Positions 34,879-47,900 of a DNA stretch of 64,000 bases are shown piece by piece (position 1 is the first letter of the stretch; the number at the start of each line of letters is the position of its first letter). The position numbers were made by a program, and so were the translations under genes. The DNA is from Cryptomeria japonica (taxonomy: Eukaryota; Streptophyta; Pinopsida; Cupressales; Cupressaceae): the NCBI RefSeq assembly GCF_030272615.1, contig NC_081409.1, positions 879,503,220 through 879,567,219 of the forward strand, written 5' to 3'. The notes under the pieces are model-generated. The model had not been told where the DNA came from. It was given only the letters and a program-made list of their open reading frames with translations, and did no database searches.

Positions 34879-36097
34879 TGTAGTGTCATAAAATTGCGAC
34901 CCTTGCAATTTTTGACCACATTAGGGTCTTCACATCGGCGAATTGAATGCCCAAGCCTAATCGGAGACCCGAGACTTGCTCAATCCCCGAAATTGCACTT
35001 TTCCCACACTCCGCACTGCCTAAACCTGCTTCCTGTCTTGAGTTAAGGGCATGATAGGGGTGTGGCGTGGCGCCCTTGTTCTTGCCCTATCTTGGGGCCC
35101 CTTCTTTCAAGCTATGCATTGAACTTTGCACTTAAAGCGGGAAAACTTCCCCTATGTTGGCCTATGACGAAAAATCAATCTGTTAACCCTAATTGACGAA
35201 TATATATGTTGCATTTGCCCTCCCATTTGCGTAAGTTGGATAAGGTGAAAATTGGCATAAGTTCGAATACATGAGATCGTGCATTCAAGCATTCAAGAGC
35301 ATTCAAGCATTCAATTATTCCTTTCAAGCATTGAGCATTCTCAAGTCTCCCTTCAAGGCTAGGTGTTGCATTCAAGTCAAGGATTCAACCATTGAAGAGG
35401 AGATCCCTTTCAACATTCAATTCCATACAAGCAAGTCTACCTACATTTCAATAACAACCTCCTTTGAGGTGAATTACATTTCAATCTTTCATTTACATTT
35501 ACTTGCAAGTACTTTCTTTCATCATTTGGTTAATTCCAAAACTGGGGTTTAACCTGAAGGCAAACCCCCAATCCCAACTCCTTTTCCTCTCGTTTCTGTG
35601 TGTAGGTTGCAGGTGCACAGTTGTATTTGCAGATTTGGACTCCATTTAAAGAGGCGGAAAAACCCTTTTCGTTTCGCGGATTTTTCGGAGGACCATGTGC
35701 ACTTTCAACATGGTCCCGACAATTTTTCCTCAAATTCGCAGGGCAGCTTCGTCTCGACATATTATAGCTAGATCCAGGTGCAAAACTTCATCCCACGCTT
35801 CTATTTCAAGTTATAATCAGTTCTTTGCTACTTTTACACTTGGTCTTAAAACACATAATTCAATTATTTTCCATTCTAAAAGAGGGGTTAGCTTGTCATT
35901 TCTACCTCATTATCAATTCATTTAGTATTCAATCTCTCTCCCTAGAGATTGGATCTAGTAAATCCCCCCCCCGTCTTTTAAATGTAATGTGCGTGAGGTG
36001 ATTGAAGGGAAATCCGCAATGAAACTTTCATCTCTCCTTGGAGGGAAGAAAAGCTTTCCTCTTGATCTCTCCATCATTCACTTTTCCCCACATTACA
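34879..36097 (+). mobile_element. Solo LTR, 1219 bp
   Basis: Starts TGTAGTGTC and ends CATTACA (inverse termini TGTA/TACA). The flanks GGCCG and GGCTG match at four of five positions. It differs in base composition from its neighbours (GC-rich at 34900-35150). A short CATTCAAG/GCATTCAAG run lies at 35280-35345. No partner LTR or primer binding site is visible. Confidence 0.65.
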
Positions 36098-36390
36098 GGC
36101 TGATATGATTAGACGTTCTTGGTGAATTGGTGGGGATGAGCTAGTGAACCCTATTTGATATTATTGGTTGTGCATGTAATCATAACTAGGTATGGGTATC
36201 TGCCATTGTGGCCTTCTACTTGCAAAGAGTGAGAAATTTACTTTCTGCATTAGAAATCAGATTTTTGAAAAAGCAATTAGTAGCACCAGATTTTCTTGTG
36301 CAGGAACTTCAACCCAAGTTATGTGGAACAACAACCTGTGAAAATTTATAAAGAACAAGTATTTACAGATCAATCGATTTAATTTTAAGA
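36098..36390. other. No recognised feature
   Basis: Short spacer between the 1.2-kb solo LTR and the old copia-like segment. Confidence 0.4.
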
Positions 36391-37176
36391 GGATTCACCA
36401 ATAGTGGTACTTGTGGTAACATCTAGGCCATTCTCATGGCTCGCGGTAATTGTGGGGCTACTTTTAGTCAGTAGTACACCGTAGCACCTCCTAGATGCTT
36501 GCAGGAACATAGACTATCCCACTCTCTCCAGTAAGTGCCACATCTATTCCAGCAATGACACAGAGCACTCTGCATAGAACAAACACTTGTGCAGTAATTG
36601 TACTTCATCCAAACACTTTGTGGTTTCTACCATATGTTCAGCAGGGTCTAGTACACCTCTAGACCAAACTACTGAGTCCAACTGACAATTCTTATTGCAT
36701 CCTACTATTGTGACCATTTCACACACCGCCCCATTAGAATGGGGACCCCCTCTTTTTGCTTTAGGTTTTGCTTTCTCTTTGCTTGTTTTTCTCTTTGCTT
36801 TTTAGGGTTTTGAGTGAGTAAGTGGTCTGCCTGGGCTGGCTAGATTAGGGCTAAACCTTGGAAGCTCGTTTTAGGGTTTCTTTCAAGCTGAGTCTAGCCT
36901 AATTTTGGGGAATTGTTAGCCGTTTGCCTGAAACTTCAAGATTGCCAGAATGAAGCATGCCTTTCAGGAGAGTCAAGTTGGTTAGATCAGGGGGCAGGGT
37001 GAACAGGTCTCATGTCAGGTTAGGTCTAAATTGAAAGAGGGTTTTTCTTGTCAGGGTCCTGTTTGTTTCCCTGTCTAAGTCAGTTGAGCAGAGCCAGTGG
37101 AGAAAAGGAGTTGGTTTGATCAAGTTTGATGGATGATGAAGCGAATCAAGGTAACATCTAGTTTGAAAGGGAAATT

Positions 37177-39107
37177 TCGCCCCTGACCCTTCCAGAGGGT
37201 CCAGGGCGAAAATCATTGTAAACCTCTTTTTCTCTTCATTTTTGACTAAGTGATACTTCCTGGGGCATGTTTGGAGGTGAATTGATATGTTCTTGCCTGG
37301 AGAGGGATTTGATTGATTTTTGAAGAGCAAGATGATGCCTGAAAGAGGATTTTCTCTCCTGACCCTTCCAGAGGGTCCAGAGCGAATTTCATCCTAAACA
37401 CTATTTCTTGCCTTGGATAGACTTGCAACCTTGTTCTTAGCTTGAAAAATGACTTAACTTTGCCTTATGAGGTGGTTTGAAACATGAAAACTGAGCAATT
37501 TAGCCTGGAATGGAGATTTCACTCCTGACCCTTCCAGAGGGTCTAGAGCGAAAATCTTATTAGAGCTTATTTTTCACTAACTTTGGCTAAGTTTTGATGT
37601 GCAGGGTATCTTGGAGGGAGGATTGAACGTTCCTGTCACATTTGAAGATTTGGAAAGCATGAGTAAATGAAGGATTTTGGACAGAAAAGAGAATTTCGCT
37701 CCTGACCCTTCCAAAGGGTCCAGAGCGAAATTCCCAAATGCTCTCATTTTGCAATGAAAAAGGTCAGGATTTTGGCATGAATGAAACAAGAATAACTTGC
37801 TTTTACCTCCTGAAGATGTTTTAGCTTGGAAAAATGAAGGATTTTGCCCAAAAGGAGAATTTTCGCTCCTGACCCTTCCAGAGGGTCTAGGGCGAAAATT
37901 CCTCAATCACCTATTTTTCTTGCAAAATCAAGTCACTCTTTGGTTTTTATGGCTTGGATGAGAGAGTAGTGTTTTCTTCCTTTGAGAGGTGAATTCAACT
38001 TGAACTGATGATGGAATAGGCCTAAAACCTAAAAATCGCTCCTAACCCTTCCAAAGGGTCCAGAGCGAAAATCTCTATAGGAGGTATTTCTTGTCTTGTT
38101 TGGTCAAATTGATGTGTCAAAGGCATGATGAAAGGAAGAATGAGCATGTTGAAACCCTTGAAGATGTTTAGAAGTGATGAAAATGAAGGATTCTGGCCAG
38201 GAAAGACAATTTCGCTCCTGACCCTTCCAAAGGGTCCAGAGCGAAATTCCTTATAAACACATTTTTTAGCCTTTCTTGGGTATGACACCGTAATCCTAGC
38301 ATGATGAAACATGAAATCCCACTTAGCAAAGAAGTTTCAAGGTGAAAAAATGAAGATTTTTGGTTAAGATTGTAATTTTCGCTCCTGACCCTTCCAGAGG
38401 GTCCAGAGCGAATTTTCTCAAAATCACCCGTTGCTATCAAATTTTGCTAAGCCAAGTATGGGATAAGGTCAAACATAGAAAGAATTACCCCTGGGAGTGA
38501 ATTAAGGTTGCAAGAGATCATCAAAAAGTGAAGGAATTGAGCCAAATGGTGAATTTTGCTCCTGACCCTTCCAAAGGGTCTAGAGCGAAATTCCTAAAAA
38601 CACCTATTTTCTTGCAAGGTCAAGGCAACTTTTTAGCTTTTATGGCTTGAATGGGTGTGAGGAAGTGTGTTTTGCCTTTTGAAGATGATTAAGATTGTCA
38701 AGAGGAAGCAATTAAGCCTAGAACATGATTTTCGCTCCTGACCCTTCCAGAGGGTCCAGAGCAAAAATCCTCAAAACTATCCTTTCTTCCAAAGTTTGGG
38801 CAAAGCTAAGCTTAGACATGGGCGTGAGAAGGCATTTGAATTGCCTTGAAGTGGAATTGGACTGCTAAGAATGCAAATTTTGAAGCTAAGAGGGAAATTC
38901 GCTCCTGACCCTTCCAGAGGGTCCAGGACGAAATTTCCAAATCCTCCTATTTTCCTTGCAGTTCAAGATAAGATTTTGGTTTTCAGGACTCAAAGAGGAG
39001 TAAGGCATGATGTTCTATGCCTTGGAAATGATTTGAAGTTGAAAGGATGAAGGAATTGCCCTAAAACCTAAAAATTGCTCCTGACCCTTCTAGAGGGTCC
39101 AGGGCGA
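37177..39107 (+). repeat. Palindrome array of unit F, left part, 12 copies
   Basis: Arms are TCGCTCCTGACCCT and AGGGTCCAGAGCGA. Starts are 37177, 37353, 37519, 37696, 37863, 38036, 38212, 38379, 38556, 38732, 38899 and 39075. Spacings are 176, 166, 177, 167, 173, 176, 167, 177, 176, 167 and 176. The last copy is 72 bp before the G insertion. Confidence 0.92.
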
Positions 39108-39146
39108 AAATCTCAAAATCCCCTATTTTGCCTTGCAAGAACAAAC

Positions 39147-40868
39147 TGTAATATCCCTTGGCTAATCTGACCCTGTTTTGCTTATATGAACACCAAGGAA
39201 TATTGTCAAACATTTGGCATACAATGTTTGAAGCCCCTGTAGTGAATTCTTTATTGGTCTTCTTTGGGTTTGTAGGCTGCAAATGAAGTTATGGAAAGCT
39301 TCTAACAATGCAAAGTTGTTATAGAAATGATATACTAGCTGTTTTAGACCTTTCCACACATATGTAATGACTGAAATTAACTAGTACAGCTAGTTGACAT
39401 TAAGACAAACACTTGTCATGCATCCCAAAGTACACCTACAGCCATTAGGCATTTAAGCAAACAATTGGCATGAAAGCTAAATGCCTGATCAATGTTGAAT
39501 GTTACCATGAATGTGGAATATGTAAATTATATCTCCATTAAACATATGCAACCTCCAAATATTTCATGATATAATCATAATAGAAAATGATGCAATGAAG
39601 TAATGATTTTCTAATACAATGACCATAGATAGAAAACCTGGTATTTCAATGGCTGCCTTGATATATTGGTTTGATTCTCCTCGTATGCAAATCCCTTGTC
39701 AAATATATATAGCTGTTCAACCTTTCTAAATCCCCTTCTATAGAACTCAAACTACTGTAGCGCACTGTTCATGACACTGTTCATGCGCACTGTTCACGGC
39801 ACTGTTCATGCACACTGTTCACGGCACTGTAGCGCACTGTTCACGGCACTGTTCATGCGCACTGTTCACGGCACTGTAGCAGTGGATGAAAAAACTTGCA
39901 ATCTGCTCTTAAAACCTTGAATAACTTGTTGATAATCTCTCCCAACAAGAATGATATAACTCCATGTGCCAAAGAAGGATGATTCACAACCAACTATAAA
40001 TGTTCTTCAACAATAAACTTCAAACCCTTGTAGAAAACTTCACCAATTTGCACAAATGAAAGAACTGAAGTATTCTTTCCCACAACTGCAATAATTCAGG
40101 TGTTATTTCACACCTTCAAAATTGCTATCAATAGGAAGTTTTCGTTTCCTATGATCAAAGAAGAAAATTGCGAAAGCCCTAGGCTCCACAATAAAAATCA
40201 ATCAAAATACTATTCATCAACTGGATGTCGAGAATGAACTCTTGCCTTAACTTTTATTCTTTCCTTAAGAGAGCTCAAACACCTTCCTGGCCAATGTGGG
40301 ATAAAAGATTTATTCCCACATTAAATTATTCACTTAACGCACTTTATTATATTTAAGTGACTTTATTATTATAAAGTTACTTTAGAACTTTATAATAATA
40401 TTAAAATATTAAATAAATCACTTAAGTCACTTAAACTTTAATATCTCTTGATGTACTTGTCTGATTGCTAAGCCGTCTGAGCCAGGAGTCGACTCTCCCT
40501 GTTCTCCATGTGATTGGATGCCTGTCTAAAAATAGAAACCCTGAATAGTGACTTACTATAAATAGTAAGTATGTGGAACTGAGTCTAGAAATAGCTGCAA
40601 AGGCCCAATCAAGGTCGACACTGCCAATAAGCTCTGCTCAGGTGTCTTTCTATTAATAGGAACCCTGACCCTCCCAAAATAGTAAGTGTGCCAATCTGAG
40701 TCAAAAAACCTATGCAAAGGCCAAAACCTGAATCCAGCTGAAGAGTAATGTCTCTAATCACCAAGTAACTGCCACACGAGGCCCTCTATCAATAATTGTT
40801 AGCCTACGAGGGTCAAATGATAGGCTAATTCTTACAAACTCTGATGCTCGCAAAATGGGGACATTACA
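39147..40868 (-). repeat. 3' LTR of G
   Basis: 1722 bp, almost identical to 47901-49597. The main difference is one extra 25-bp unit in the ACTGTTCACGG repeat at 39755-39885. Confidence 0.92.
39755..39885. repeat. 25-bp tandem repeat in the G LTR
   Basis: Units of the form GCGCACTGTTCACGGCACTG plus TTCAT, built from two ACTGTTCANGR half-units. The other LTR has a shorter version at 48510-48612. Confidence 0.85.
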
Positions 40869-41769
40869 GTCCGCCCTCCCTGAAATTGCTTGTCCCCAAG
40901 CAATCTCCACTGCAAAGAAACTCCAATCCTCGGGAGGCCCAAAAGGAGAATTGTGAAATGTCCCACACATCCTTAACCGACTCCTGTAGCACCAACATAA
41001 ACATAGTTGCGCACAATATCCCTGGATCCCAAACCCGGAATGGAAGTCTGCCAAGCCTAATACCCTTTGACTTCCTCTGCGCTACTCTGATCTCAACTTC
41101 ACCATGCCAGAAGTGGTGAAGCAAACCAATGGGACCCATCCAATACACTGTGCCAAACCTGTCGCCTTCTGGATCCAAAAACAACTGAACCCCACATCCA
41201 TTCGCCATATAGAGATAAAAATATCTAGAAGCGTCTATAACACAATATCTCTCTACAGCTCTCGGTAAACTGCCATGGATGTGATAACTAACCAAACCAT
41301 CATGCCCATTGACACCATAGTCATCCTGTAACCATGTACCCATAAGAAAACTTTGTGACATAGAAGTAGCAAACCCTGTTGGATACATATCAGCATGATG
41401 TATAACTGACAGCTGTCCCTGCAAGTAATCCCCCATAAACTGCTGAGTCGGGCGCTCTCAACTGCTAATCCCATTTTCTGAAGATGATGAATACCCATCC
41501 CACAAAGGATGGCATCTCGGAGCCAATCCACACGGATGCATCATCAAGTCCTCTGTGTGTGGATCAAAAGAAAAATGATGAGCACTCCTCACTGTGTAGT
41601 CGCGGTAAAATGCTCCAACCTCTGTCAAGGGCTCATCACTAACAACACTTGAATCGAGCAACTGATCCCTTTGATTCTGAAAAACAAGAAGCTGGCATCC
41701 AAAATCAGCTGCATGGGATGAAGTGACAGATTTGCTTCCAGGAGATGGGAACAAATCAACATGGGAGCC
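40864..41769 (-). pseudogene. G-encoded protein, C-terminal part
   Basis: Continues the frame of 46025-47859 after H is removed: 1835 bp plus 901 bp equals 912 codons exactly. One in-frame TGA at 41458 interrupts this part; the frame then stays open to a TAA formed by the first bases of the 3' LTR (TGTAATG). The polypurine tract therefore lies inside the coding sequence. The segment is rich in Trp, His and Gly, and I do not recognise a domain. No reverse transcriptase, integrase or protease motif is seen. Confidence 0.65.
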
Positions 41770-42140
41770 TGTTGTGACGTTTTCACACATCGCCCCATTG
41801 CAAATGGGGACCCCTGTTTTTTTTGCTTTTTAGGGTTTGTTTTCTTGGTTTTTTAGGGTTTTGTTAGTTAGCCTTTGCATTTTTGAGTGCTGTCGGGGAG
41901 ATCAATAGGATAGCAAGTCCTGCTTGAGTGAGGTCCTGATCCTGAAATTTGGCTAAGTCTGGAATGTCCTGATCCTGAAATTTGACTAAGTCTGAAAACT
42001 GAAAAAACCTCCAAAAACTAGATTTTGCAATATAACTCCTGGAGGTCTGAAACCACTCTCAAACATCCTGAAAGTATATATGGAATATAACTTAAAGTAT
42101 AAGAAAAATTGTCCTGATAGAGAGTTCGAAAAGTCAAATT

Positions 42141-43768
42141 TCGCTCTCGTCCTTCACTGAGGATCCAGAGCGAATTCCGCTCCTGTCCCTCCCAGGAGGA
42201 CCAAGGCAAATCGCTCCTGTCCCTCGCCAAGGGTCCAGAGCGAAAATGCTTAGTTGAGCCATTCCTGACCTTGTTTGGACGAATCGAGACATCAAAGGCA
42301 TGGTGAAGGACGAAATGAGCATGATAGAGCATCCAGACTTGATCAAAAATGATGAAATGATGAAGTTTTTGCCTAGAAGGTCAAATTCGCTCCTGTCCCT
42401 CACTGAAGGACCAGAGCGATTTTTGTCTTAGACAATTTTTTTGCCAAGTTACAATGAATTCCAAGGCATGGATGAATGAAAGGGGACATTACGAGACCGT
42501 TGAAGATAAATTTGGAAGCTGGCGAACTGTGATGGAGACTACAAGTACAAATTCGCTCCTGTCCCTCTCCAAGGGACCAGGGCGATATCTTAGTTATGTT
42601 GCCTTTTCCTCCAAATTCAAGACACTTCAAGGCGAAGTACAAGGTGGCAAAGATGTTTTAAGGTGTCTCAATCAAGCACAAAGTTACGAAGATCACCAAA
42701 GTGAAGGATTTGCATCAAGACACCTAATTCGCTCCTGTCCCTTGGGAAGGGACCAGAGCGATATTTCCATAAAGCCATAGATTTCAAAAGTTTCAAGTGT
42801 CCAAGGTGTTCAAAGGGACTTCATTCTACGCAATGAAAGTGATGGCAAATTGGTCGAAACAAGGACAAACTCAAAACCTTGAAGTTCTCTCCTGTCCCTC
42901 AGGAAGGGACCAGAGCGATATCTATTATATTGGCCAAATCTCTCAAAAATCACGTTAAGTCAAAGTTTTGCGGGGTCATACAAGGTCTAAGATGTCTTTT
43001 GAAGATGATATACAAAGGTTTTTGACGTCAAAATGTTATCAATTGAGCCAAGGAGCCTATATCGCTCCTGTCCTTTGGACAAGGACCAAAGCGATTTTTA
43101 TTAAAACACTTATGTTCCGTCAAAACCAAGACAAGGCAAAGATAGGCATGATCAAGAACACCATTTGGAAGGTAATGAACGAAGAACAAAGATCAAAAGT
43201 TTGCCAATTTGAGCCAGGACATAAGGATCGCTCCTGTCCCTCAGGAAGGGACCAGAGCGATATTGGTTAGAACACTCGTTATCCTTTGAAGACCACATCA
43301 AGGCAAAGTTGCACAAGGTTTTAAACATCATTTGGAAGGCGATACAAAGGAGATGGACGTTAAAATGTTACCAATTTAAGCTTGAAATGGAGAAAACACA
43401 TGGATCGCTCCTGTCCCTCTCCAAGGGACCAGGGCGATGATCCCCCAAACATCAAAACGCCTTGTGGAAGTTAAGTGAAACAAGCATGGAAGGATGAAAC
43501 AAGGTTATTGTTCGCCTTATGATGGAAATTGTGGTTCGAAGGTGCAAGATCAAGGAGAAACAATGGAGATCGCTCCTGTCCCTCTCCAAGGGACCAGGGC
43601 GATATCACATCAAAGAGCACTCATTCACACAAGCAGGACACTCAAGTTCGAAAATCCTAGCGAAAATGGCAAATTCAACGTGGAGATGAAGATTTTGGAC
43701 GTAAAAAATGCAAGGATCAAGACAAAGTTGATGGATCGCTCCTGTCCCTCAGTCAGGGACCAGGGCGA
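42141..43768 (+). repeat. Array of 12 palindromes in unit H
   Basis: Same GTCCC subtype as unit A. Starts are 42141, 42177, 42211, 42387, 42553, 42729, 42886, 43062, 43228, 43405, 43570 and 43736. Spacings are 36, 34, 176, 166, 176, 157, 176, 166, 177, 165 and 166. The opening triplet (36, 34, then 176) repeats the arrangement of A. Confidence 0.92.
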
Positions 43769-44100
43769 TGAGGTACGTATCTTTCATCTTCAAAATTTGG
43801 CGCTCAAACAAATATTTTTAAATTTATTTTAAATGCTAAAATCGATAATTTTTGAAAATTCAATTAAATGGCATTTAAATATTGCGCTTGGTATTAATTA
43901 ATTATTTTGCCTTGTAAAAAATCGAAGTTTATTAATTAAAAATAAAGGCATTTAATAATTAATTATTAATTTAATAAAAAAATCAAATGAAGCGCTTGAG
44001 TTTATTTTATGAAGGTCGGCCCTTGTTATTTATTCAAAAATCATTTTAATTGCTTTATTTTTACAAAAGTCGGCCTATATGATAGTGGGTGGTGTAAGTG

Positions 44101-44622
44101 CCTATAAAGGAGGTGTTTATTTCATTTTTAAATCATTATTCAAGCATCCTCTTTCATATGCGATTTGAAGACAAAGGAGTAGCGCGAATTGTGTGTTAGA
44201 GGAGCGAATTTCATTCCAAGCAAGGGAGTACGAACTTGAAGTTTCAAGTTAGGCGAACTTGCCAAGGACATTGAAGAGCACATCAAAGATATCCCCAAGG
44301 GTGGCGAATTGACAAAGAGGACGTTCATTATCCTTCAAGATCACGTTGAAGCCATCAAATTTTGATTTTTGCCGAGGCGAATTCCTTTATTTTGGCATTT
44401 TAGAGTTAAGCTCTCAAGTAAGGTATGGCAAGATCTCTTGTTTTAATTTCGAACGTTGATCGTCATAGCCTTAAATTTTGAATTTTGATAATTTGAATTC
44501 TAGTAGCCCAATCGTTTTTTAGGAAATGATAATTCAAGGACTTATCATGAAGTTTCCTAAAATTAATTTAATCTATGCTATTCATTGCAAAATCATGTTA
44601 CTAATTTTGAAATGTTGTGTAG
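44101..44622 (+). promoter_or_regulatory. Internal promoter, leader and intron of unit H
   Basis: CCTATAAAGG at 44101-44110, a donor AAG/GTATGG at 44423 and an acceptor TTGTGTAG ending at 44622 (200-bp intron). Nearly identical to unit A. Confidence 0.65.
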
Positions 44623-45078
44623 GCATCAAATGGAGATCTCATCAAGGAAAATCAAGCTGGATCAAGGACGGTCTTCGCTGGGACGATCAAGCCAAGATAA
44701 GGGCGACCTTTTCCAATCCAGCATTCTAAGGCGAGGTACATCAATCATCTTGCAAATCGAGGACACAAGGAGTTAGAACAAGGGCTCGTTGAAGAAGCAA
44801 ATAATTTTAGAAGAGTTAATCAAAGATAACTTCTCAACGCTACCAAATTGAGTATCAAACAAGTGTCAAATGAGGTGGCGTCCTAGTCATCATTTCTCCA
44901 ATCAGTGAGGTCCACCTCAGCATGTCCAGATTCAATGTACTTAACTCATGGAAGGTGGCACAAACTCCGATGTACCTACCCCGGCTATCCATTGGTTGAT
45001 TTTTCTAGAGGGGACATGTGTCCAAGCAATACGATTTTATCATTGGTCAAGCATTAAATGTTATGTAATGGTTGTAAC

Positions 45079-45178
45079 AAACCCTAATTAGGGTTTTCAT
45101 TGTAAAATCTTGGCCATTGATCTTGAATTGATCTAAGCCATCAAATTGTATTGTGGGCACTATATAAGCCCAGGCATT
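45079..45178 (+). promoter_or_regulatory. Telo-box palindrome plus TATA box, unit H
   Basis: Perfect 18-bp palindrome at 45079-45096, and CTATATAAG ending at about 45177, about 0.85 kb before the end of H. Confidence 0.75.
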
Positions 45179-46024
45179 TCATTTGTAAAGGCTAATTAGC
45201 AATTGTTAGAGATAGTATGTAAATAGTTAGAATAGTTAGAGAATAGTTGGAAGCAATTAGAGTAGAATAGGAGGACAAGGCAAGAAATTGTTGCCATTGA
45301 TTGTAAACAAACTCCATTTTCATTGAAGTAATGGTGAAGTGTGTCGTTTCTTGCAATTTGCATGGTTTCTTGTTGAGTCTTCAATCCTAGATGGTAGATG
45401 ATTAGATGAATGGAGGAAATGCGATTGATTAATGGTGGAATTCGTACATCCATACTACTAGCAGTTTGTTGATTGCAGACTTGCCTTGCGTAGTCAACTG
45501 GAATCATTCAACCTAAGCTCAATTTCAATTTGTCGCTTCTTCATTGATATGCATCAACTTGATGGTGTCTATGCCTGTGGTGATGATTTGAACATCATAA
45601 AGCTTCCCTTAGAAGATCGCACTAGCCTTGTGTAGATGTTCCATTGATGTCAAAACAAGACCTAGTTAGAGTTTCATCAAAAATCAAATCATTGCTCCTA
45701 CATTCTTAGTATTAGGATTAGATCCTCTCTTCACCCCCCTTTCTTTTTCCTTTTTTTTAATCTAAGTTAGTGAGAGCTTGTGTTCTAGCAAAGTAGATCG
45801 GAAATTCAATCACCAAATGTAAGTCCCCTTGTGATTCCAACAAATCACATCATACCATTGGAGCTTATCCACACGTAGAGACCCTACATACAAGAACCTT
45901 GGAGTCATCCTGATTGATCCTTTTTCGCGATATCTTCAGCAATCAGAGGCTTTATTCAAGAGAGGATAAGGTACCTTTGGGTATTTTATTCTGTGTTAGG
46001 CAGTGTACAAAATACACGTCAACA

Positions 46025-47859
46025 GAGCCATACTCCCAACTAGATGACACTCTGCAAATGCCCTGTGAGGACGGAGTAGCGTTGTGTACTACCACACAAC
46101 TCTCAAGAGAATCCACCATAGTGACACAAGAGCTACCAGTAAACTGTCCTGCATCAATTGTCACAGTACTGACCTCAGGAGAACTTGATGCAACTAGTGG
46201 TTCTCTACTACTCTCAACCAAGGTACTCATCCCAGCTGAAACTTTCGTACCTATATCTGTGATAGATGTAACCACATCCTCACTACAACCAGTGGATATA
46301 AAATCCTCATCAACTGCCTCTGTATATAACTGTACTATATCTGCAGTTGGTGGAGACTGTGCCAAACTCAACTCCTCGGTAAGCTTCTCAATCTGTAATT
46401 GTGACTCTTGAAGAGCCAACTCGGCACTCTGCAATGAGTCCATAGTCACCTCAAGCTCATGAGTGAGCTCATCCACCTGCTCCTCCTTTCCCTTCAATGC
46501 ATCATAACAAATGCAATCCCACTCAAGAAGAAAATCCCTATCCGCAAGTAGTTTTAGGTAATTTTGTTTCATCATTCCAATTGCTTCTCGAAGTGCATGT
46601 ATCTCTGCAAGGGAAAAACCACTATCACCATGCTTATCTGTCAAAGGAGTACTCCAACCATAGGTAGCCAACATCTGACGAGCAACATTAAAATGCTCAA
46701 TGGTTGTGGCAATCATATTGTCATTCACTTTTAGTTGCCCAACCAAATGATGAGGATTCTGTAGCTTATGACCCCCATACAAGTTTTCCGGTTCACAATA
46801 TGCACTATGATATGAGGCTGATTCGTCATCACTCACTACATGATAAGCAGCATCATGTGTGCTTTCGTCCATGCACACCTCAACATCTAAGGTACTGCTG
46901 CTTTGTACCTCAAAGGATGGCTCAACTGATAAGGTAGAAGTTGCTGGTATGACAGTATCTTCACACACCTCCACTCTCAAAGTAACTGCATGCCCATCCA
47001 AAGCACGATCTTGGGATTCCGTATCAACATATGAATCTTCTAGCTTGTTTTCAAAGGTCTGATTTGGAAAATCAGACTCACCATGACATGAATCCTCCAC
47101 ATACAATGCATCATTAGTACCCAATTTCTGAGTACTTTCATGTGACAATTCAATAGGATCATTTTGCACATGTGAAAACACTGCTGTCTCATGCTCATGC
47201 AAAGTTTCATCATCGCTGTCATGAAAATCAGAAGTAGCCTTTATATTAAAAACTTCTTGAGTCACCTCTTGCAAGGATGATGTAGATAAATCATTACCCA
47301 AAGCTGTGCTAGTGTCTTCTTGAATCAAATCAGCATGTCTATCAAATTCATCATATAAATTTCTGCATACTTCATAGGAATTTGAAGATACCAAATCATT
47401 TTGATGAAGAGTTGTATCATCCTTGTGTGTAGATTCTCTATCCATTTCATGTGTAAACAATTCATGAGCTATAGTGTGATATTTCTTCCTTGCAAACTCT
47501 GTCTTATGGCAAAGACTCGGGTGCAAATCCATGTAACTCATGAAAGGAAGCTCCTTCTTAATTTTTTGGGGAAGAGTGCTATACTCCTTAAACATGCTAA
47601 TCACTTCTTCTTCTTTGTTTTGTGGTGTTCGACCTTTGCGGGCAGGAAGTGAATTGAATCTTTTAGGCAACCCAAACTTTGAAAGCGTTTGCTCTAAACG
47701 CAACAACTCTCGACTGAGCTTGTATTGTGATTGTTCAAGTTCTTTCAGTGCCTGTTTATCGCTGAACGATGTTGTCATGTAGCCCATTTTCACTACCCAA
47801 CTGAAAACCAAATCAAAACTGATTTGTACACGGATGATTTTCCCACCAATTGAATGCAA
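46025..47859 (-). pseudogene. G-encoded protein, N-terminal part (unidentified, coiled coils)
   Basis: Opens with an ATG about 30 bp after the primer binding site; a second Met at residue 25 is an alternative start. About 611 codons are uninterrupted up to the H insertion. Residues about 33-60 and 455-500 have heptad-like leucine spacing and should form coiled coils. Residues 150-350 are acidic and rich in Ser, Thr, His and Asp. There is no zinc knuckle, protease or polymerase motif. Position just after the primer site suggests a Gag-like or element-specific structural protein. The long frame without stops suggests recent coding constraint. H insertion and a TGA at 41458 break it now. Confidence 0.7.
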
Positions 47860-47887
47860 CCATCACCCAACATGTTGGCAGGAAACC

Positions 47888-47900
47888 GCTCTGATACCAC
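47888..47900 (-). other. Primer binding site of G
   Basis: On the minus strand GTGGTATCAGAGC, complementary to the 3' end of plant initiator tRNA-Met apart from its first base, immediately adjacent to the 5' LTR. Confidence 0.9.

Larger units (their letters stand above)
41770..46024 (+). mobile_element. Giant LTR-like unit H, 4255 bp, inside the G coding region
   Basis: Starts TGTTGTGACG, ends CACGTCAACA, with an exact GAGCC duplication (41765-41769 and 46025-46029). It is very close to unit A: the last two array spacers (43630-43735 against 9140-9244), the internal promoter and the 3' end are nearly identical. It has twelve palindromes against fourteen in A. Removing it restores a continuous reading frame in G, which confirms both ends. 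Confidence 0.93.
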
